Shown here: one piece after another, positions 9,669 through 18,305 of the stretch
Layout: every line of letters starts with the position of its first letter
Position numbering within the stretch: the first letter of the stretch is position 1
NCBI GenBank assembly: GCA_018052735.1
Contig: JAGPMT010000005.1
Location: 62,001 to 126,000 of the forward strand
From: Phycisphaerae bacterium
Lineage (GTDB): Bacteria; Planctomycetota; Phycisphaerae; Sedimentisphaerales; Anaerohalosphaeraceae
DNA: 64,000 bases
Direction: 5' to 3'
Position numbers and translations under genes: made by a program
The notes under the pieces: generated by a model
Told to the model about the DNA's origin: nothing
Seen by the model: the letters and a program-made list of their open reading frames with translations, nothing else
The model's database searches: none

Positions 9669-10024
9669 TGCCCCTCTCCTTTCTGCTGAACGGCAGCAGA
9701 CGGAGTTATCGGCTGTGCTACAACGGCCGTGCCATAGACATACAATTCGGCCGCACCGGAGGTAATTGAACTGGTAGCAAAACGGACATTGACAACGGCA
9801 TTTGCTCCAAGCTGCTGTGCCTGAGCCAGCATTCGGGCCATGGCTTCCCGACGGGATTCCACCAGCAGTTCGGTATAGCCAGTCAGTTCGCCTCCGACTA
9901 GATTTTTCAGCGAGGCGGCTATATCTCTTCCGATATGCTTGGCCCGTACGGTATTTCCTTGTACAAGACCTTTAATTTGCAGGATTTTACAGCCGGGGAT
10001 AGTTTCGGTGTTCACGACAATCAT
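9665..10024 (-). CDS. UPF0145 (YbjQ-family) protein
   Basis: Soluble 119-residue YbjQ-like protein: 'IPGCKILQIKGLVQGNTVRAKHIGRDI', 'GGELTGYTELLVESRREAMARML' and 'LGANAVVNVRFATSSI' are family hallmarks. The frame could begin at a GTG at 10030, but that codon lies inside the ribosome site; AAGGAG with a 5-nt spacer points to the ATG at 10024. The C-terminal 15 residues are a low-complexity tail. It is first gene of an operon with a membrane-anchored paralogue and a PrsW-like protease. Function unknown. Confidence 0.8.
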   Translation of the reverse strand: MIVVNTETIPGCKILQIKGLVQGNTVRAKHIGRDIAASLKNLVGGELTGYTELLVESRREAMARMLAQAQQLGANAVVNVRFATSSITSGAAELYVYGTAVVAQPITPSAAVQQKGEGQ

Positions 10025-10073
10025 AACCACTCCTTGAAAATGGGATACGGCATCATATTAAAAAACTAACCAT

Positions 10074-10102
10074 ACTATACCCACAATGGTTTTTCTAAGC
10101 AA
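10074..10102 (-). promoter_or_regulatory. Predicted promoter of the UPF0145-PrsW operon
   Basis: On the minus strand TTGCTT (10102-10097) and TATAGT (10079-10074) are separated by 17 nt, about 50 nt upstream of the start at 10024. Confidence 0.5.
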
Positions 10103-10224
10103 TAAAAAAACAGCATCCTTATTATGAGCAGAAAGATATTCATGATATGCAGGAAAATGATGATTAACAGAAATTGAACCGGTTATTATCTATCTACTAA
10201 TAACAAATAAAGTTAAAATTCCTA

Positions 10225-10252
10225 TTGCAAATATTTTCTATCTATTTATAAT
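10225..10252 (+). promoter_or_regulatory. Strong predicted promoter with AT-rich upstream tract
   Basis: TTGCAA (10225-10230) and a perfect TATAAT (10247-10252) are 16 nt apart. The sequence just upstream, about 10180-10224, is A/T-tract rich like an UP element. The leader to the ATG at 10363 is about 105 nt. Confidence 0.65.
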
Positions 10253-10362
10253 GCCTTGTTTGCTCGATATTTTAGCTTGTTGGATAAAAAATAGTTATTA
10301 GTTCTTCGGAGAATAGAAACGTAAATCCTGAACCATTAAGGAAATCAAGGAGCCGCAAGGAT

Positions 10363-11652
10363 ATGGTATCTTTAACCAACGCACCAGTCAATCTGTTTGG
10401 GGCGGAACTGCCGAGTTTTGACCAGATAAAAAAACTCGGGCAATTTGTCAATGCCAGCGAAGCAATCCGGCTGAAATTCAGGCAGGAAGCGGACAAACAA
10501 AGTGATGTTTTGATACAAGGAATTGCCCTGCTGCTGTGCGGACAAGCAGGCGAAGCTATTGAGAAATTAAACAAAGGCAAAGAGTGTCCGCAGAAACATC
10601 TTGCATTGGGATATGCCTACCGCAAGGTAAAACTGTATGATAAGGCGATTGAACAATTTGACAAAGCCGCCAAACAGACTGAAGGAATGACGATAGCCAT
10701 GGAAAAAGCAGAAACCTGGCGTCTGGCCGGCCAGCTGGACAAATGCGAAGCAGAATTGAAAAACTGTGCCAACTTTGAAAATGTCAGCGCTGAATATCAT
10801 TATCAGCTCGGACGGCTGCTGGATGCCCGCGGGGACTACGAAGGAGCTATCGGCCAGTACGAGCGTGCAGTTGAACTGGACAACCGTCATATCAATGCCC
10901 TTTTCCATCTTGCATATGCGTTTGACCTTCGGGGTGATGACGAAGCGGCGGTGAATTATTACAAGGCCTTGATACAGATTGAGCCGGCTCATGTGAACGG
11001 ACTGCTGAATCTGGCGGTGCTGTATGAAGATATGGGTGAATACGAGAAAGCCATGCGGTGCGTTGATACTGTTTTACGTTCGCATCCAAACCACTCCAAA
11101 GCACAGCTGTTCCGCAAGGATATTGCCAGCTCCAGTGTCATGATTTATGACGAAGAAAAGGAAAAAAGACGGGATCGGCAGAACAAAATACTGGAAATAC
11201 CGATTTCCGATTTTGAACTTTCGGTTCGCAGCCGCAATTGCCTGAAGAAAATGAATATTGTAACACTGGGTGATTTGCTGCGAACTACCGAGCAGGAACT
11301 GCTGTCGTACAAGAATTTCGGTGAAACCAGTCTGATGGAGATTAAGAAGATTCTGGAATACAAGGGGCTTCGTCTGGGAATGTCACTGGAAGAGGAAGGT
11401 CCGGCCAAACCTGTTCCTGCTGAATTCACTGGTCAGGCCAGTCCGGAGATACTGAACAAGTCAACAGATGAACTGGAACTGTCGGTTCGTTCCCGTCGTG
11501 CCCTCGAGCGGCTGGGTGTCAAAACGGTATTTGACTTGATTAACAAAACAGAGGCGGAACTGCTTGGCTGCAAGAACTTCGGCGTGACCAGTCTGAATGA
11601 GATAAAAGACCGTCTGGCCGGATTGGGATTAAGCCTTCGCAAGCTTGAGTAA
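10363..11652 (+). CDS. TPR protein with two C-terminal RNA polymerase alpha-CTD-like domains
   Basis: 429 residues. Residues about 45-255 form tetratricopeptide-like helices, for example 'GDYEGAIGQYERAVELD' and 'GEYEKAMRCVDTVL'. Residues 282-345 and 368-429 are two copies of the RNA polymerase alpha C-terminal domain. Copy 1 keeps the residues that contact UP-element DNA in E. coli alpha (Arg289, Asn292, Gly320, Ser323, equivalent to R265, N268, G296, S299). Copy 2 keeps Arg376, Gly407 and Ser410 but has Arg379 for the asparagine. No alpha N-terminal domain is present, so it cannot be the polymerase subunit itself. I infer a DNA-binding or polymerase-associated scaffold. It starts the run towards spoIID, tgt, yajC and secDF. 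Confidence 0.85.
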   Translation: MVSLTNAPVNLFGAELPSFDQIKKLGQFVNASEAIRLKFRQEADKQSDVLIQGIALLLCGQAGEAIEKLNKGKECPQKHLALGYAYRKVKLYDKAIEQFDKAAKQTEGMTIAMEKAETWRLAGQLDKCEAELKNCANFENVSAEYHYQLGRLLDARGDYEGAIGQYERAVELDNRHINALFHLAYAFDLRGDDEAAVNYYKALIQIEPAHVNGLLNLAVLYEDMGEYEKAMRCVDTVLRSHPNHSKAQLFRKDIASSSVMIYDEEKEKRRDRQNKILEIPISDFELSVRSRNCLKKMNIVTLGDLLRTTEQELLSYKNFGETSLMEIKKILEYKGLRLGMSLEEEGPAKPVPAEFTGQASPEILNKSTDELELSVRSRRALERLGVKTVFDLINKTEAELLGCKNFGVTSLNEIKDRLAGLGLSLRKLE

Positions 11653-11669
11653 GGTACGCCCTTACAGCA

Positions 11670-12938
11670 ATGAATTGTGTTATGAAAGGAATACGCAGGC
11701 TCACGGCGTATCGAAGTGCTGCGCTGTGGGCCTGTATGGTATGTATGCTGCTGCCGGCCGGATGCCGGCAGCGCAGCCCGGAACCTACTGTCGGGACAGA
11801 GCGTCCGATACAGGAATGGATGCGGGTTTTGCTCTTTGGCAATCTAAGAGAGTGTTCCGTCGCATCGCTAAGCGGTTTTCGCATTGAAGATATTGACGGC
11901 GGAAGCAGCGCTGAATTTATGACCTCAGCCCCGATACAAATCCGGCATCAGGATGGATTTATCCAAGTCGGCGACCATTTTTTCGGGCGGCAAATTTTAA
12001 TTAAACCCAACGCCCCCTATGTTGTTTTTGAAATCGACGGCAAAGCCTATCGCGGCTATCTTCGCCTCCACATCCGAATGGATGAAGCCGGCATGGAAGT
12101 CATCAATGAAGTACCACTGGAATCATATCTTTTCGGCGTGGTAGGAGCTGAAATGCAGAGCTATTGGGAGCCGGAGGCACTGAAAGCACAGGCGGTTGTT
12201 TCGCGAACCTACGGTTTGTACATCAAAAGCCGCTTTGGAGCCCTGCGTTCATGGGACTTAACACAGTCCGAGGCCAACCAGGTTTATCGCGGGATCGAAG
12301 CCGAAACACCTTCTGTCAGACAGGCGGTGTTGGAAACGGCCGGACAAATTCTCATCGGCAAGTGGGCTGACGGCAGTGAATCGCTGTTTCCGGCTTATTA
12401 CAGCAGTTCCTGTGGTGGACATACCGAGGCGGCACAAAATGTTTTCGGAGGATCTGCAGCAGTTCCTTTATCGGGAGTGCTGTGCCCCTACTGCAAGGAG
12501 ATTGCCCGCCGGAAAGATTTTCACTGGCCCAATGTTACGCTTACAAAACGTCAGATTTTCGAGGGATTGACCCGGCGCTACGAGTCCTTGGAAAAGCTGG
12601 AAGGCATTGAAGATTTTGAGATTTCGCGTGTCGGTTTTCTGGGACGTGTTACCCAAGTCAGGCTGCTCGGCAAAAACGGCAAAACCGATACTCTTCGAGG
12701 CGAGGATTTTCGGCTGAGTCTTGATCCGACAGGGCGTAAAATTAAAAGTGCTGTGTTTACCGTTGATAAAAATGCAGATTCAGTCGTTTTTCGGGATGGT
12801 TTGGGCTTCGGACATGGAGTTGGTTTATGCCAGTGCGGGGCGCAGGGAATGGCACGGCAAGGGTATACTTATCAGGAAATTTTGGATTTTTATTTCCCGG
12901 GTTCCAAACAGGTTGCAATAGAGACATCAAAAGAGTAA
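11670..12938 (+). CDS. SpoIID/LytB-domain protein, probable lipoprotein
   Basis: Family of peptidoglycan lytic transglycosylases and amidase enhancers, acting outside the cytoplasmic membrane on denuded glycan strands. An N-terminal hydrophobic segment ends in a lipobox-like 'LLPAGC' with Cys32. The catalytic glutamate is predicted as Glu151 in 'VPLESYLFGVVGAEM'. Later family motifs are 'YYSSSCGGHTEAAQNVFG' and 'GFGHGVGLCQCGAQGMA'. The 422 residues are somewhat long. The ATG at 11670 follows the preceding gene by 17 nt; an ATG at 11682 is possible. The stop TAA overlaps the tgt start by one base. Sporulation is not implied, since the family is widespread in non-sporulating bacteria. Confidence 0.88.
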   Translation: MNCVMKGIRRLTAYRSAALWACMVCMLLPAGCRQRSPEPTVGTERPIQEWMRVLLFGNLRECSVASLSGFRIEDIDGGSSAEFMTSAPIQIRHQDGFIQVGDHFFGRQILIKPNAPYVVFEIDGKAYRGYLRLHIRMDEAGMEVINEVPLESYLFGVVGAEMQSYWEPEALKAQAVVSRTYGLYIKSRFGALRSWDLTQSEANQVYRGIEAETPSVRQAVLETAGQILIGKWADGSESLFPAYYSSSCGGHTEAAQNVFGGSAAVPLSGVLCPYCKEIARRKDFHWPNVTLTKRQIFEGLTRRYESLEKLEGIEDFEISRVGFLGRVTQVRLLGKNGKTDTLRGEDFRLSLDPTGRKIKSAVFTVDKNADSVVFRDGLGFGHGVGLCQCGAQGMARQGYTYQEILDFYFPGSKQVAIETSKE

Positions 12939-14068
12939 TGAACAGCTTCTGTGTTCAAAACAAGGATTTGCATAGTCAGGCCCGATGCGGATGCTTGACA
13001 ACCGCTCATGGGACGGTTCAGACCCCTGCGTTTATGCCTGTGGGAACACGCGGCTGTGTGAAAGGCATTACTCCCGAACAGCTTAAAGCCACCGGCGCTG
13101 AAATTGTGCTGGCCAATACGTATCACCTCCTGATACGGCCGGGACCTGATGTTGTCGAGGCACTGGGAGATCTGCATGGGTTGATGGGCTGGTCCGGCCC
13201 TATTCTGACCGACAGCGGCGGGTATCAGGTTTTTTCGCTGAGTACCTTAAATCGCATCGGGGAGGACGGGGTTGAGTTTGCCAGTCATATCGACGGGGCA
13301 AAAATTTATCTGGATGCCCGCATTGCTACCCAAGCCCAAAACCGGCTGGGAGCAGATATTATTATGTGTTTTGATGAGTGTACCCCTTGGCCCTGCCCTC
13401 CGGAACGGTTAAAGAAAGCGGTTCAGCGGACTATACGCTGGGCCCGGCAATGCAAAGAGGCTCACACTAATTCCCGACAAATGCTGTTTGGTATTATACA
13501 GGGCGGAGTTGACCTGGAATTAAGAAGCTTGTGTGCGGCTGAGTTGGTGCCCATGGATTTCGATGGCTATGCAATAGGCGGATTAAGCGTCGGTGAGGGA
13601 CACGATTTTATGGTACAGACAGTTCGTCATACTGCCGGACTGCTCCCGGAACAAAAACCCCGCTATTTGATGGGAGTCGGATTGCCGATTGATATTGTAG
13701 AGTCTGTTCGGGCAGGTATTGATATGTTTGATTGTGTTTTGCCCACCCGCAACGGACGCAATGCCTATGCCTTTACCGACAATGGGCCGGTTCGCTTGCG
13801 AAACAGCCGTTATGTGACTGATACGGAGCCGCTGGAGCCGGGATGCAGATGCTATACCTGTCAGCATTTCGGCAAGGGGACGTTGCGGCATTTCTTTAAT
13901 GTGGGTGAAATGCTGGGTCCGATTTTAGTATCGATTCATAATTTAACATATTATCAGCGTTTGATGAGCCGAATTCGCTCCGAGATTAATAATGGCTCTT
14001 TTCAAGCTTGGGCTGATGATTTTTGTATAAAACACAAAAACGAAATAGACGAAATAAACGAAAGTTAA
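12938..14068 (+). CDS. tgt: tRNA-guanine transglycosylase
   Basis: Exchanges guanine-34 for the queuosine precursor preQ1 in tRNAs for Asp, Asn, His and Tyr. In 376 residues the active-site aspartates are Asp92 ('LTDSGGYQVFSL') and the nucleophile Asp265 ('FDCVLPTRNGR'). The structural zinc site is Cys303, Cys305, Cys308 and His334. 'FGIIQGG' and 'YAIGGLSVGE' complete the signature. The frame is open to 12827, but the ATG at 12938, overlapping the previous stop (TAATG), is where homology begins. The order tgt-yajC-secDF is common in bacteria. Confidence 0.96.
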   Translation: MNSFCVQNKDLHSQARCGCLTTAHGTVQTPAFMPVGTRGCVKGITPEQLKATGAEIVLANTYHLLIRPGPDVVEALGDLHGLMGWSGPILTDSGGYQVFSLSTLNRIGEDGVEFASHIDGAKIYLDARIATQAQNRLGADIIMCFDECTPWPCPPERLKKAVQRTIRWARQCKEAHTNSRQMLFGIIQGGVDLELRSLCAAELVPMDFDGYAIGGLSVGEGHDFMVQTVRHTAGLLPEQKPRYLMGVGLPIDIVESVRAGIDMFDCVLPTRNGRNAYAFTDNGPVRLRNSRYVTDTEPLEPGCRCYTCQHFGKGTLRHFFNVGEMLGPILVSIHNLTYYQRLMSRIRSEINNGSFQAWADDFCIKHKNEIDEINES

Positions 14069-14091
14069 CATGATTGAACAAGGAGATTAGG

Positions 14092-14520
14092 ATGCACAAT
14101 ATCTGGATATTGGCTTCTTCTGAACCTGAATCTAAAGAAGAGGGTCAGATTGTAACGATGGAAGAGTCGGCATCGAACCAGCAGACAGCTACATCACAAG
14201 ACGGCCGGAATGGAGCAGACCAGCAGAGTCCTCCTATGTCCCAGAAACCGAATACGATGTTTCTTGTGATGATGGCCATTCTGCTGGTTTATATGTTCTT
14301 TGTGATGTTCCGCGGTCCCAAGAAAAAACAGCAGGAACATCAGCGAATGGTCCAGTCTTTGAAGAAAAACGACCGTGTGCGAACAATCGGCGGCATTTTC
14401 GGGACCGTTATGGATGTGCGGGATGATGAGATTGTGCTGAAAATCGACGAGTCCACCAATACCAAAATGCGGGTCAGCCCGGCAGCAATTGCAGCAGTGC
14501 TAAAAGACAAGACAGAATAA
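14092..14520 (+). CDS. yajC: Preprotein translocase subunit YajC
   Basis: Small inner-membrane partner of SecDF in the holotranslocon. The 142 residues have one membrane helix ('FLVMMAILLVYMFFVMF', about residues 60-76) followed by the conserved cytoplasmic part 'KKNDRVRTIGGIFGTV' and 'ESTNTKMRVSPAAI'. The N-terminal stretch of some 55 residues, rich in Ser, Gln and Glu, is longer than usual. The ATG at 14092 is chosen over an in-frame TTG at 14074 because AAGGAG (14080-14085) sits 6 nt before it. It is followed 42 nt later by secDF. Confidence 0.93.
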   Translation: MHNIWILASSEPESKEEGQIVTMEESASNQQTATSQDGRNGADQQSPPMSQKPNTMFLVMMAILLVYMFFVMFRGPKKKQQEHQRMVQSLKKNDRVRTIGGIFGTVMDVRDDEIVLKIDESTNTKMRVSPAAIAAVLKDKTE

Positions 14521-14562
14521 AACGGCAACAACGCAAATTAGGCACATATTCAGGAACCAGTT

Positions 14563-17500
14563 ATGGACAAAAATTTGATCTGGAAGAGCGTATTAATTTT
14601 TGTTGTTGTGGCTTTGGCAGCATGGAATCTGTATCCGCCGCAGGAAAAGCTGAAACCGGGTATTGACCTTGCCGGCGGGACCAGCTTGATTTATGAAATC
14701 GATACGACAGATCTGGCACCCGGTGAACAGCGGAATCTGGCACAAAATATGATTCCCATCCTGCTCAAGCGGATTGACCCCACGCATGTAGCCAACGTCG
14801 TTATGCGGCCGCAGGGAGACACGCGTATTGAGATTCAGCTGCCGGCAGCCAGTTTGGATACGCAGAAGAAGCGGGCTGCTTATGAAGCTGCACTGACAGC
14901 TCTCGAGGAAGAGAATATCAATCTGCTGAAGATTCGTCAGGCACTTGCCCTGCCCTCTGAACAGCGTCAGCAGGCATTTGAGCAGTATGCCAAAGGCAAT
15001 GACGTCCGCATGCAGATTCTGACGGATTTGGCGTCTATTTATGATCAGCGAAAGCATACCCAGCAGCAGCGGGATCAACTAATTGGAGAGATGGACAATG
15101 TCAAGACAAAATTCAGTGCTGCCGGACTTGACTATGAGACGCTCCAGTATGACCTAAGGGTATGGAGCAAGGAAGAGGCGGCAAAACAGAAAGAAAGCAT
15201 CGAGACCTATGTAAAGAACAATATTAAAGATGAGACAGCGGCAGAGGGTACTCTGGGACAGCGGCAGAAAGAAGCCGTTTCGCTGATCAATGAATATCTC
15301 GAACTGTATAGCCGATGGGTTCCCGTTGTGGATGCTTTAACCGGGCCGGAAACAGGATTGAATGTACAATGGGACAATGCTGTTAAAAAACTGGCGCAGC
15401 TGAATCTGAGTATTGAGTTGTTTCAGGATGTGCTTGAAATGCCCAAAGATTCACGGGTACGGCGGGAAAAGCTGGAGGAGATGAAAAAGGCCTATCCCGA
15501 AAGAAGCAGCAAGATCGAAGCGGCTGTCGCGGCATTTGATGCCTATCGTGTAGTCGGCGGGCGGCTGGACGATCCGGAAGACCTGAAACGGATGCTCAAG
15601 GGCTCGGGAGTATTGGAATTCCGCATTCTGCCGACAAGCGAAGAAGGCAATTCCGCGGAATTTCAGGCCTATCTTGAGGCACTGACCACCAAAGGCCCCA
15701 AGCAGGCATCTGATAACCGTTATATCTGGTGTGCTATCGAAGATCCTCAAACTTGGCCGGCAGGATTAGGCATCACCGGCACATTTGGAGAGAAAAAATA
15801 TGTTCTTTGCAGCAATCTGCCTAACGAAAAGATGCTGCATGAAGGCGAAAAAAAATGGAAACTTAAGAAGGCATACCCGACCTTTGATGAACAGGGCCGT
15901 CGAGCTATCGGATTTACATTTGACGAAATAGCGGCTAACCGTTTTTATGCTGTTACCAGCAGCAATAACGACAGGCCTTTGGCTATTCTTTTGGATGATC
16001 AGGTCATATCCGCTCCGCGTATTAACAGTGCCATCCGCTCTTCGGGCATTATTACCGGTTCATTTTCGCAGACCGAAGTATCGGATATGGTCAATAAGCT
16101 GAATGCCGGCTCCTTCCCTGCACGGCTCAGCGAAGTCCCCATCTCAGAGAAAAGCATCAGTGCAACAATTGGGACGGATAACCGCGACAGGGGTATTCGG
16201 GCCGGAATGATTGGTCTGGCAGCTGTTGCCGTCTTTATGCTGGGCTATTATTTGCTCAGCGGGGCTATTGCCGATGCTGCTTTGGTGCTGAACATTCTGC
16301 TGGTGCTGGGCGTTATGGCGATGCTGCAGTCGACCTTTACAATGCCCGGCATCGCAGGCCTGCTGCTGACTATCGGTATGAGTGTTGACGCAAATGTGCT
16401 GATTTTCGAACGGATACGGGAAGAGCAGCAGCGGGGTTCTTCGGTGAAGGCGGCTATCGCAAACGGTTATTCCCGGGCATTTCGAACGATTTTCGATGCC
16501 AATGTAACAACGTTCGGCGTTGCTGCCATACTCTATATGGCTGCGTCTGAAGAAATCAAAGGTTTTGCCATCGTACTGATGCTGGGTATCTTAGCCAGTA
16601 TGTTTACCGCCCTGTTTGTAACGCGAGTGATTTTCGACTGGCTGACCAGCCGGCGGATATTGACCCGCCCGCTAATGATGTTTCGAATGTTCCAGAATGC
16701 CAATATTAACTGGATGAGACTGAGTCCGGTATTTTTTGTCATTTCCGGTATTCTGGTTATAAGCGGTCTGCTGGTCTTCTTTTTAAGAAATGACAGCACA
16801 AACAGCAAATATGATATCGAATTTATCGGCGGAACAAGTGTTGAAATTGAATTAAAGGAAGGCACCGGCTTCAATCGGGAAAAGGTAGAGCAGATATTCA
16901 AGGCCTATGCCAATTCCATCGGCAACAGCGCCTTGACTGCCGCCAAAATTTATGAAGTCGGCAAATCCGGCCGCCAGTTTGAAATCAGCACTACCGAGAC
17001 CAATAAAACAACCGCAACCATTGTGCTGAACAGCGCTGGTACGGAAACAGCGGCAGCTCTGGCCGAAAAGATTCGAAAGGCATCCGCCGAAACAGGCAAA
17101 CTGCTGTCGAATCTTAACGTTGTTTCTATCGGCCCGAATACCTTCAAGGTTTCGACCAGCCGCTTAAATGCTGCCTTGGTCCAAGAGGTATTGTCTGCAG
17201 CTGTCGGTGCAGATGGAACTGTCACCAATGTCGAGGTCCAGGAAGTTGTCAGTGATGCGGTTCGCGAAGCGTTCAAAGATTATCTGACAGTTCGCGAAAA
17301 TCTCGGATTGTCGTTTATAGATGAGCAGAAAATAGAAACAAGTCTTGATGATGCCGCTCTATTGTCGGATTACTTGGGCGGGATTAAACTGACCTGCCAG
17401 CTTCAGATGGAAGCCACAGCAGCCGAACTGGAAGCTCGCATCAGCACGCTGCTGTCAAAACCGGACATGCAGGAATTGGTACGGTATCCGCACAAACTGC

Positions 17501-18246
17501 TGAAAACAGATTTGACCGAACCGGCCGCTGATGAACCTCTCAAAAGTTTTGTCTATGTCAGCGTTCATCCCGAAGCCGGCTATCGCGAGCTGGACCAGAG
17601 TGAGTGGCAGAATTTTGTAAACAACGAAAAGACCAAATTGGCCCAAGCCGCTTCGCTGGAAACGTCGCTTTCACGCGTTACGCAAATTGATCCTTCGATC
17701 GGCTCGCAAGCCAAACAGCGCGCGATTGTGGCCATTCTTCTTTCACTGCTGGCGATTGTGGGATATATCTGGGTGCGCTTCGGCACAGCCCGGTACGGCA
17801 TGGCGGCGATTATTGCCCTTGTTCATGATGTTATTATTACTCTTGGGCTGGTGACGGCATGCACCTATATCGCACCCACTGCTTTCGGCAAAGCCCTTCT
17901 GATTGGCGACTTCAAAATCAATCTGGAGATGATTGCGGCATTTCTGACGATTATAGGATATTCATTAAACGATACGATTGTCGTTTTCGACCGCATACGC
18001 GAGAACCGCGGAAAACTGAATATTCTGACGCCCAGCCTGATTTCCTCGAGCATTAACCAGACGTTGTCGCGAACAATTTTGACCTCCTTTACGACATTTC
18101 TGGTGGTGCTGGTTATGTATATCTGGGGCGGTGAGGGGCTTCGCGGCTTTACCTTCGCAATGATGGCTGGACTGATTGTCGGTACCTATTCTTCAATTGC
18201 CATTGCATCTCCGATTTTGCTAATGGGAAAATCTCAAGAGCAGTAG
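14563..18246 (+). CDS. secDF: SecD-SecF fusion, protein-export membrane protein
   Basis: Proton-driven accessory of the Sec translocon that pulls proteins across the membrane. One frame of 1227 residues contains a SecD half (about 1-700) and a SecF half (about 705-1227). SecD landmarks: 'GIDLAGGTSLIYEID' near 33, 'AYPTFDEQGRRAIGFTF', and Asp609 in the transmembrane 'SVDANVLIFERIREE'. SecF landmarks: 'IEFIGGTSVEIEL' near 750 and Asp1137 in 'LNDTIVVFDRIREN'. The two aspartates are the proton-pathway residues of the family. It is much longer than Bacillus SecDF (about 740). The extra length is charged helical sequence at about 100-345 of the SecD periplasmic domain, and an enlarged SecF periplasmic domain. 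It ends at a good terminator. Confidence 0.95.
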   Translation: MDKNLIWKSVLIFVVVALAAWNLYPPQEKLKPGIDLAGGTSLIYEIDTTDLAPGEQRNLAQNMIPILLKRIDPTHVANVVMRPQGDTRIEIQLPAASLDTQKKRAAYEAALTALEEENINLLKIRQALALPSEQRQQAFEQYAKGNDVRMQILTDLASIYDQRKHTQQQRDQLIGEMDNVKTKFSAAGLDYETLQYDLRVWSKEEAAKQKESIETYVKNNIKDETAAEGTLGQRQKEAVSLINEYLELYSRWVPVVDALTGPETGLNVQWDNAVKKLAQLNLSIELFQDVLEMPKDSRVRREKLEEMKKAYPERSSKIEAAVAAFDAYRVVGGRLDDPEDLKRMLKGSGVLEFRILPTSEEGNSAEFQAYLEALTTKGPKQASDNRYIWCAIEDPQTWPAGLGITGTFGEKKYVLCSNLPNEKMLHEGEKKWKLKKAYPTFDEQGRRAIGFTFDEIAANRFYAVTSSNNDRPLAILLDDQVISAPRINSAIRSSGIITGSFSQTEVSDMVNKLNAGSFPARLSEVPISEKSISATIGTDNRDRGIRAGMIGLAAVAVFMLGYYLLSGAIADAALVLNILLVLGVMAMLQSTFTMPGIAGLLLTIGMSVDANVLIFERIREEQQRGSSVKAAIANGYSRAFRTIFDANVTTFGVAAILYMAASEEIKGFAIVLMLGILASMFTALFVTRVIFDWLTSRRILTRPLMMFRMFQNANINWMRLSPVFFVISGILVISGLLVFFLRNDSTNSKYDIEFIGGTSVEIELKEGTGFNREKVEQIFKAYANSIGNSALTAAKIYEVGKSGRQFEISTTETNKTTATIVLNSAGTETAAALAEKIRKASAETGKLLSNLNVVSIGPNTFKVSTSRLNAALVQEVLSAAVGADGTVTNVEVQEVVSDAVREAFKDYLTVRENLGLSFIDEQKIETSLDDAALLSDYLGGIKLTCQLQMEATAAELEARISTLLSKPDMQELVRYPHKLLKTDLTEPAADEPLKSFVYVSVHPEAGYRELDQSEWQNFVNNEKTKLAQAASLETSLSRVTQIDPSIGSQAKQRAIVAILLSLLAIVGYIWVRFGTARYGMAAIIALVHDVIITLGLVTACTYIAPTAFGKALLIGDFKINLEMIAAFLTIIGYSLNDTIVVFDRIRENRGKLNILTPSLISSSINQTLSRTILTSFTTFLVVLVMYIWGGEGLRGFTFAMMAGLIVGTYSSIAIASPILLMGKSQEQ

Positions 18247-18276
18247 AAAGGAGTTCCCGCAAAACAGGAATTTCAA

Positions 18277-18305
18277 GGCCGGAACCACAGGGTTTCGGCC
18301 TTTTT
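18277..18305 (+). terminator. Rho-independent terminator after secDF
   Basis: A 10-bp stem (18277-18286 with 18291-18300, one G-U pair) closes an ACAG loop and is followed by TTTTT. The T tract runs into the stop of the convergent symporter gene. Confidence 0.85.

Larger units (their letters stand above)
10031..10362. other. Divergent intergenic region, AT-rich
   Basis: 332 nt without a gene between the divergent UPF0145 and TPR/alpha-CTD genes. It holds two predicted divergent promoters (see the separate entries) and, between them, about 75 nt of very AT-rich sequence (roughly 10150-10224). No small ORF with a ribosome site was seen. Confidence 0.6.
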
